A DNA stretch of 11,692 nucleotides from Selenomonadaceae bacterium (lineage in GTDB: Bacteria > Bacillota > Negativicutes > Selenomonadales > Selenomonadaceae): NCBI GenBank assembly GCA_017390245.1, contig JAFPCE010000005.1:1-11692 (forward strand), written 5' to 3'. This document shows, one piece after another, positions 7,317-11,692 of the stretch (position 1 is its first letter; each line of letters starts with the position of its first letter). The position numbers were made by a program, and so were the translations under genes. The notes beneath the pieces were generated by a model, which saw only the letters and a program-made list of their open reading frames with translations, had not been told where the DNA came from and made no database searches.

Positions 7317-8848
7317 TGGCTAGCTTTCCTTTATTGACATCAGTTCTTCTGGCTCCTATTGCAGCGGCAATTTTACTTTGCTTTGTATCGGCCAAATCTG
7401 TTCAGTCAGTGCGAGTTATTTGTGCTACTGCTATGAGCGTAGGCCTTCTCTTAACTGTATATGCTTTCTTCAGCTACGATCTCAGTGCTGGAGGCATGCA
7501 GTTTGTGGAGGATGTGCCTTGGATTAAGGACTTAGGTGTTCATTATGCTTTAGGTGTAGATGGTATTTCCCTGCCAATGCTGCTTTTAACTGAGCTTATT
7601 GGCCTGGCTGCAGTGTTCAGCTCCTGGAGCATTGAAAAGCGTCCTAAGGAATTCTATATCCTGCTGATGATTCTCATTGCAGGTGTTACTGGTACCTTTA
7701 TTGCAAGAGATTTATTTATCTTCCTGCTGTGCTATGAGGTAGTGGTTATTCCTATTTACATCATGGTTATTATCTGGGGTTCTACCAAGCGTGTTTCCAA
7801 GGAATACGCTGGTATGAAGCTGACTATTTACCTGTTAATGGGTTCTGCCTTTATGCTGGTAGGTGTGGTTGCCCTGTATCTGCAGGCATTCCCTCCGGAG
7901 ATGCGTACCTTTGATATGCAGGCACTGGCCCAGGCGGCGGCCATGGGGCACTTTAGTGAAGGCTTCCAGATATTTGCCTTCTTCCTGCTGCTGTTAGGCT
8001 TTGGTTCTCTGCTTTCCATGTTCCCATTCCACAGCTGGTCTCCAGATGGTTACGCTGGTGCACCAACTGCAGTTTCCATGATTCATGCCGGTGTCTTAAA
8101 GAAAATCGGCGGTTATGGTCTTATCCGCTTAGGCCTGCTGGTGCTGCCACTGGGTGCTAAGTTCTGGGGGCCATTGATTGCAGGGCTGGCTATGATTAAC
8201 GTCATGTATGCAGCCTACATTGCTCTGGCTCAGCATGATTTGAAGTATGTAATCGGTTATTCTTCGGTATCTCACATGGGTTATGTACTGTTAGGCTTTG
8301 CAGCTCTCAATGTGGTTTCCATCAGCGGTGCTGTAGCTAACATGGTGGCTCATGGTGTTATGAGTGCTCTGTTCTTTGCTATGATTGGTTACGTTTACGA
8401 GCGTACCCACATGCGCAGCGTCAAGGAGCTCCGTGGTCTGGCGCATCAGATGCCAAGAGTAGCAACTGGCTTTATGCTGGCTGGTATGGCTTCCTTAGGT
8501 CTGCCAGGTCTCATTGGCTTTATGCCTGAGTTCACCATTTTCGTAGGTTCCTTTAGCGTATATCCTGTATTTGCAGTAGTTGCCATCGCTGGCATTATCT
8601 TCACTGCACTTTACACCTTGCGTATGCTGGCCAAAATTCTCTTTGGCCCTAGGGATAGCCGCTTTGATAAGTTTGAGGATGCCAAGGGCGTTGCTATGAT
8701 GCCTTTGATTATCCTGGGTATTGCTTTAGTTGGCTTTGGTATCTTCCCACAGCTCTTGATGGGCATGGTTGGTTCTGGTACTGAGCAGCTGTTACCGCTG
8801 TTAGACCGCATCGCTGATGCGCCAGCATTCTTAGGGGGTGTCAGATAA
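7316..8848 (+). CDS. nuoM: NADH-quinone oxidoreductase subunit M (antiporter-like), TM7 Lys missing
   Basis: NuoM (ND4, MrpD-like) is the middle antiporter-like proton-pumping subunit. The product has 510 residues with about 14 hydrophobic segments. The TM5 glutamate is present as E141 (LCYEVVVIPIYIM), the TM8 Lys as K263 (HAGVLKKIGGYG), and the TM12 glutamate as E405 (GFMPEFTIF). The TM7 motif is unusual: GFGSLLSMFPFHSWSPD (228-244) has L232 at the position five residues before the Pro of PFH, where E. coli NuoM, and NuoL and NuoN here, have Lys. The HSWSPDGY...HAGVLKK wording suggests a particular NuoM subfamily. TAATG couples it to nuoL upstream and to nuoN downstream. The frame is intact, with no sign of decay. 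Confidence 0.95.
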   Translation: MASFPLLTSVLLAPIAAAILLCFVSAKSVQSVRVICATAMSVGLLLTVYAFFSYDLSAGGMQFVEDVPWIKDLGVHYALGVDGISLPMLLLTELIGLAAVFSSWSIEKRPKEFYILLMILIAGVTGTFIARDLFIFLLCYEVVVIPIYIMVIIWGSTKRVSKEYAGMKLTIYLLMGSAFMLVGVVALYLQAFPPEMRTFDMQALAQAAAMGHFSEGFQIFAFFLLLLGFGSLLSMFPFHSWSPDGYAGAPTAVSMIHAGVLKKIGGYGLIRLGLLVLPLGAKFWGPLIAGLAMINVMYAAYIALAQHDLKYVIGYSSVSHMGYVLLGFAALNVVSISGAVANMVAHGVMSALFFAMIGYVYERTHMRSVKELRGLAHQMPRVATGFMLAGMASLGLPGLIGFMPEFTIFVGSFSVYPVFAVVAIAGIIFTALYTLRMLAKILFGPRDSRFDKFEDAKGVAMMPLIILGIALVGFGIFPQLLMGMVGSGTEQLLPLLDRIADAPAFLGGVR

Positions 8849-10299
8849 TGAATTTTGCAGTGATTAATACTGAAATATTTATTTTGGCATTGGGACTCTT
8901 TGCAGTGGTAATGGATTTGATACTGCCTAGAAACGAATCCCATAAGAGTATTGGCGCAGTGCTGATTTTCAGCTTGACAGCTTGGCTTTTATACATGTTC
9001 ACCATGTATACTGGTCCATTTGATCCTACTCTGGGCTTCATGTCTCCAGACAGGTATTTTACCAAGACCTTGTACATCGTCGATAACTATGCCTTGTTCT
9101 TTAAGCAGCTGTTTATTGTGGCAGTTATCTTTACTATGCTGTTTGCCAGTGATTATGTCCAGAGCGTGCTGCGCTATAAGGGTGAGTTCTATGCCATCCT
9201 GATGCTGGCTCTTCTGGGTATGTGCGTACTGGCATCTGCCAATGATTTTCTGACTCTCTTCATTGGCCTGGAGCTTATGACGATTTCCTTCTACATCTTA
9301 GTAGGTGCTAGAATGAGCTCTAAGGATTCCAGTGAGGCTGCAGTTAAGTACTTGATTGTGGGTTCTGTATCTACTGCTGTAATGCTGTATGGTATCAGCC
9401 TGGTGTACGGTTCTGTTGGCAGCATTCAGTTCTTTGAGGTATGCCGCAATCCGCATCTGTTCTACCCAACAGGCATCGTTGGTATCACCTTAATCATGGT
9501 GGGCTTCTTCTTTAAGCTGTCCATTATTCCTTTCCACATGTGGGCTCCTGATGTATATCAGGGTGCGCCTACTCCTGTAACAGCACTGCTGGCTATGGGT
9601 TCTAAGGCTGCAGGCATCGCTGCTTTTATGAGAGCACTGTATGTAGCATTCCCTATGCTGGGAATGTACTGGCTGCCAATTCTTTCCTTCCTGGCTGCAA
9701 TCTGTATGGTATTTGGTAATATCATGGCTATCAAGCAGCGTGATGTTAAGCGTATGCTGGCATATTCCTCCATTGCCCAGGCGGGCTACATGATGGTGGG
9801 TATCATCGCTGCAGATGTAGCAGGCATGAAGGCAGTAATGTTCTATGCAATGCTTTATGTATTTGCCAATGTTGGTGCTTTTGCTGTACTGTCTGTAGTT
9901 GAGGCAAAGAAGGGCAGCACCAGTCATGATGCTATGAGCGGCCTGTCTCAGTCTGCTCCTGTTCTGGCTGCTGTTATGACTATTTCCCTGCTGAGCATGG
10001 CAGGTATTCCGCCAACAGCTGGTTTTGCTGGCAAGCTGTATCTCTTCACTGCTGTAGTGGATCAGGGATATTTGTGGCTGGCATTTGTGGGCTTCGTGAT
10101 GTCCATGATCTCCGTTTATTACTATCTGCTGGTGGCTAAGGCTATGTACCTGGGCAAGGGCGATGGTGATAAATGGGTTATTTCTGGCGCAATGCGTGCC
10201 GCTGTTGTTTTAAGTGTAGTTGCTACTATTCTCTTTGGTGTATGGCCTGAAAAACTGGCTGAACTTACCAATCTGGCAGCTTCTACCTTCTTACAGTAA
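8848..10299 (+). CDS. nuoN: NADH-quinone oxidoreductase subunit N (antiporter-like)
   Basis: NuoN (ND2) is the antiporter-like subunit closest to NuoK. The product has 483 residues with about 14 hydrophobic segments. The proton-path residues known from E. coli are all in place: E142 in IGLELMTISFYI (TM5), K223 in FFFKLSIIPFH (TM7), K253 in AMGSKAAGIAAF (TM8), and K396 in AGFAGKLYLF (TM12). The start is ATG, overlapping the nuoM stop (TAATG). It is the last gene of the operon, and a strong terminator begins 6 bp after its stop, so no nuoE/F/G genes follow. Confidence 0.96.
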   Translation: MNFAVINTEIFILALGLFAVVMDLILPRNESHKSIGAVLIFSLTAWLLYMFTMYTGPFDPTLGFMSPDRYFTKTLYIVDNYALFFKQLFIVAVIFTMLFASDYVQSVLRYKGEFYAILMLALLGMCVLASANDFLTLFIGLELMTISFYILVGARMSSKDSSEAAVKYLIVGSVSTAVMLYGISLVYGSVGSIQFFEVCRNPHLFYPTGIVGITLIMVGFFFKLSIIPFHMWAPDVYQGAPTPVTALLAMGSKAAGIAAFMRALYVAFPMLGMYWLPILSFLAAICMVFGNIMAIKQRDVKRMLAYSSIAQAGYMMVGIIAADVAGMKAVMFYAMLYVFANVGAFAVLSVVEAKKGSTSHDAMSGLSQSAPVLAAVMTISLLSMAGIPPTAGFAGKLYLFTAVVDQGYLWLAFVGFVMSMISVYYYLLVAKAMYLGKGDGDKWVISGAMRAAVVLSVVATILFGVWPEKLAELTNLAASTFLQ

Positions 10300-10304
10300 G
10301 ATTA

Positions 10305-10336
10305 AAGGGACTGCCTCCGGGTAGTCCCTTCTTTTT
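10305..10336 (+). terminator. Factor-independent terminator of the nuo operon
   Basis: AAGGGACTGCC (10305-10315) pairs with GGTAGTCCCTT (10320-10330) to give an 11-bp stem containing one G-U pair and a 4-nt TCCG loop. C and five T follow (10331-10336). It lies directly after nuoN and 30 bp before rbsD. Confidence 0.92.
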
Positions 10337-10366
10337 GTATTTAAGTATCTAGAGAGGGGATTTTGT

Positions 10367-10762
10367 ATGAAAAAAAGGGGTATTTTACACGCACAGCTTA
10401 TTAGCTGCATTGCAGCTCTTGGTCACAAGGATACATATATGATTGGTGATGCAGGCATGCCAATTCCGCCAGGGGTTCAGGTCATAGATCTGGCAGTGAC
10501 TGCTGGTGTGCCAACCTTCCGGCAGGTAATGGATGCAGTGCTGGAGGAGGCTGTGGTAGAGGGCTATACCCTGGCTGATGAAATCATGGAAAACAATCCA
10601 GAGCTTTTACAGTATATCAAGGAAAAGCTGCCTGATGTGGAGGGCAAATATCTGCCTCATGAGGAGCTGAAGAAAATGTCTGCCAAGTGCCGGTTTGCTA
10701 TCCGCACTGGTGAGTTTACACCATATCCTAATATTATACTGACTGCTGGCGTGGCCTTCTAA
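10367..10762 (+). CDS. rbsD: D-ribose pyranase
   Basis: RbsD interconverts the beta-pyranose and beta-furanose forms of D-ribose, giving ribokinase its furanose substrate; it is a cytoplasmic ring-shaped oligomer. The 131-residue product has the usual length. H20 in LGHKDT is the catalytic His and D28 in MIGDAGMPIP its acidic partner. The C-terminal sugar-binding block TGEFTPYPNIILTAGV matches the family. FucU (fucose mutarotase) is the related alternative, but the N-terminal MKKRGILHAQL and the C-terminal block favour RbsD. The start ATG has GAGAGGGGA (10352-10360) six bases upstream. No ribose transporter or ribokinase is adjacent, and I see no clear promoter in the 30 bp after the nuo terminator, so expression may rely on read-through or a weak promoter. 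Confidence 0.93.
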   Translation: MKKRGILHAQLISCIAALGHKDTYMIGDAGMPIPPGVQVIDLAVTAGVPTFRQVMDAVLEEAVVEGYTLADEIMENNPELLQYIKEKLPDVEGKYLPHEELKKMSAKCRFAIRTGEFTPYPNIILTAGVAF

Positions 10763-10976
10763 AGGGCTAGGCTTCCATCGGAAATAATGCCATGTAACGG
10801 GGGACAGGCTTTGGGATGGCTGCTAAGAGGCAGTGGTATTGTATTTCTGGAATTTTTGAAGAATTTTTATATTTTGTGTAATATTTTCGCCGCTTCTGCG
10901 TATAAGAATCAGAAAGAGGTTAGGAAATAACCGAAAAGCAAATGTTAAAATATTTTATTATAAGAGGGAAACAATC
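10763..10976 (+). other. Noncoding region upstream of the double-glycine peptide gene
   Basis: No convincing gene is seen in these 214 bp. The rbsD side is moderately GC-rich and can form small hairpins: GCCAT (10789-10793) with ATGGC (10816-10820), and CTGC (10820-10823) with GCAG (10830-10833). No terminator with a T tract is visible after rbsD. The right half is AT-rich and holds a perfect hairpin GGTTA-GGAAA-TAACC (10918-10932) and the palindrome TAAAATATTTTA (10946-10957), both within the likely leader of the next gene. A ribosome binding site AGAGGG (10963-10968) ends it. Confidence 0.5.
10856..10884 (+). promoter_or_regulatory. Candidate promoter for the double-glycine peptide gene
   Basis: TTGAAG (10856-10861; 4 of 6 matches to TTGACA) is followed after 17 bp by TAATAT (10879-10884; 4 of 6 matches to TATAAT). 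It would give a leader of about 85 nt containing the GGTTA/TAACC hairpin. The region is AT-rich and other weak -10 elements exist (TATATT 10868-10873, TATAAG 10901-10906), so this is only a candidate. Confidence 0.3.
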
Positions 10977-11237
10977 ATGACTGATAAGAGACTTTTAAGC
11001 AAAGAGGAACTGGACCAGGTAGCTGGCGGCGCAATGTGCGGTGAGATCAGGGAGTATACAATGGATGGCATTAAGGGATTTGCGATTTTTGAGTATGATT
11101 CTGAGAACAGTACAACAACTGGCTATGTGGGCATGACATTCTTTAAGACCAGAAATGAGCTGGATGCTTTCCTGAAGTCTGATGAGGCCAGAGGTTTCTT
11201 TGATTCCATGAAAGAGGGAGACACGGTTATCTGGTAA
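10977..11237 (+). CDS. Small secreted protein precursor with double-glycine (bacteriocin-type) leader
   Basis: The 86-residue ORF begins MTDKRLLSKEELDQVAGG. This fits the double-glycine leader consensus: L at -12, S at -11, E at -8, L at -7, V at -4, G at -2 and -1. Such leaders are recognised and cut by C39-peptidase ABC exporters. The predicted mature part is 68 residues, starting AMCG, with one Cys (third residue), 13 acidic and 7 basic residues. It therefore looks acidic and globular, with likely strands GFAIFEYD and GYVGMTFF, a helix over ELDAFLKSDEARGFFDSMKE, and a final strand DTVIW. This is unlike short cationic class II bacteriocins. The start ATG has AGAGGG eight bases upstream. A promoter candidate, leader hairpin and own terminator make it a monocistronic unit. 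I do not recognise the mature domain, and no exporter, immunity or modification gene is in the window. Confidence 0.75.
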   Translation: MTDKRLLSKEELDQVAGGAMCGEIREYTMDGIKGFAIFEYDSENSTTTGYVGMTFFKTRNELDAFLKSDEARGFFDSMKEGDTVIW

Positions 11238-11276
11238 GCAGTGAAATGCTACAAGTGGATACGGATATGAGTGGAG

Positions 11277-11305
11277 ACAGGGCTTCTGCAGGGGCCCTGT
11301 TTTTT
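11277..11305 (+). terminator. Factor-independent terminator of the double-glycine peptide gene
   Basis: ACAGGGC (11277-11283) pairs with GCCCTGT (11294-11300) in a perfect 7-bp stem with a 10-nt loop. The run of six T includes the last stem base (11300-11305). It is located 39 bp after the stop. Confidence 0.87.
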
Positions 11306-11306
11306 A

Positions 11307-11315
11307 TGGTATAAT
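11307..11315 (+). promoter_or_regulatory. Extended -10 promoter of nfo
   Basis: TGGTATAAT is a perfect extended -10 element (TG at 11307-11308, TATAAT at 11310-11315). No good -35 hexamer lies 16-18 bp upstream, where the terminator stem-loop sits; extended -10 promoters can work without one. Transcription would start near 11322, about 27 nt before the nfo ATG. Confidence 0.72.
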
Positions 11316-11348
11316 GGGGGCAAGAATAAGTGTTAGGGGAGAAGGTTT

Positions 11349-11692
11349 ATGCTGAATATCGGTAATCATGTTTCGTCGTCTAAGGGGTATCTTGCTATGG
11401 GCAAGGAGGAGGTGTCTCTGGGGGGCAATGTTTTTGCGTTTTTTACCAGGAATCCCAGGGGCGGGAAGGCTAAGGAGATTGTGCCGGAGGATGTGGCGAA
11501 GTTTCTGGCTTACCAGCAGGAGCAGGGTATAGGGAAGCTGGTGGCCCATGCACCTTATACTATGAATCCATGTGCAGAGAAGGAGTATATCCGGGAGTTT
11601 GCCCTAAATGCTATGACGGATGATTTAAAACGCATGGAGTATACGCCGGGGAATTATTATAATTTTCATCCAGGCAGCCATGTGGGCCAGGG
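11349..11692 (+). CDS. nfo: Endonuclease IV (AP endonuclease family 2), N-terminal part; 3' end beyond window
   Basis: Endonuclease IV cuts the backbone 5' of abasic sites and removes 3' blocking groups in base excision repair, using a trinuclear zinc centre in a TIM barrel. The visible 114 residues begin MLNIGNHVSSSKGY, the usual first barrel strand. They include VAHAPYTMNP (66-74) and NFHPGSHVGQG (105-115, the last residue cut by the window end). H67 and H107 align with the zinc ligands His69 and His109 of the E. coli enzyme; the remaining ligands would lie beyond the window. The start ATG is supported by AGGGGAGAAGG (11335-11345). It has its own promoter and is not part of an operon with the upstream peptide gene. 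GTG and GGG codons are more frequent in its first part than in the nuo genes. Confidence 0.95.
   Translation, partial: MLNIGNHVSSSKGYLAMGKEEVSLGGNVFAFFTRNPRGGKAKEIVPEDVAKFLAYQQEQGIGKLVAHAPYTMNPCAEKEYIREFALNAMTDDLKRMEYTPGNYYNFHPGSHVGQ

Noticed and set aside
9490..9927. 145-codon open frame on the minus strand within nuoN
   Set aside because: It is antisense to conserved nuoN. The His/Cys/Ser-rich composition is typical of a shadow frame, and there is no supporting start signal.
10816..10881. Possible 21-residue ORF (MAAKRQWYCISGIFEEFLYFV) after rbsD
   Set aside because: It has only a loosely placed purine-rich stretch upstream, overlaps the candidate promoter of the next gene, and shows no conserved feature. 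Chance is sufficient.
11304..11549. 81-codon open frame on the minus strand over the start of nfo
   Set aside because: It overlaps the nfo promoter and coding region on the opposite strand, and its sequence does not look like a protein family.
1..11692. CRISPR arrays, tRNA/rRNA genes, insertion sequences, attachment sites
   Set aside because: Reading the intergenic stretches showed no direct repeat array, cloverleaf, transposase fragment or terminal inverted repeats. The window is almost wholly housekeeping coding sequence.

Overview
The window looks like the chromosome of an anaerobic or fermentative member of the Firmicutes/Bacillota. It carries the 3' end of a SigH-type sigma factor gene, strong AGGAGG-type ribosome binding sites, factor-independent terminators, and an 11-gene complex I operon of the kind found in Negativicutes (Selenomonas/Anaerovibrio-like bacteria) and in some Peptococcaceae-type Clostridia. 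A Negativicutes source is my best inference; no rRNA or other marker here proves it.

Layout, all genes on the + strand. (1) 3-380: 3' end of sigH, whose stop codon lies in the loop of a perfect terminator hairpin. (2) 381-589: AT-rich intergenic region with a near-consensus sigma-A promoter (TTGACA, 17 bp, TATACT) and a small inverted repeat filling most of the spacer. (3) 590-10299: one operon, nuoA-B-C-D-H-I-J-K-L-M-N, tightly packed with several overlapping stop/start junctions and closed by a strong terminator at 10305-10336. (4) 10367-10762: a stand-alone rbsD (D-ribose pyranase). (5) 10763-10976: a 214-bp noncoding stretch with small hairpins, leading to an 86-residue ORF at 10977-11237 with a canonical double-glycine secretion leader. 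(6) A terminator immediately followed by an extended -10 promoter, then the 5' part of nfo (endonuclease IV), which runs off the window end.

How the genes work together: the operon encodes the quinone-reducing connecting module (NuoB, C, D, I) and all seven membrane subunits (NuoA, H, J, K, L, M, N) of a proton-pumping complex I. It lacks the NADH-oxidising module NuoE/F/G, so the electron donor is probably ferredoxin, flavodoxin or a separately encoded dehydrogenase.

Points most worth a second look: NuoM has Leu where the pumping Lys of TM7 normally sits, while NuoL and NuoN keep theirs. NuoD ends in Cys in place of the family's C-terminal Arg. The nuo promoter spacer holds an inverted repeat faintly resembling a Fur box. 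The acidic double-glycine-leader protein has no exporter or maturation gene beside it in this window.
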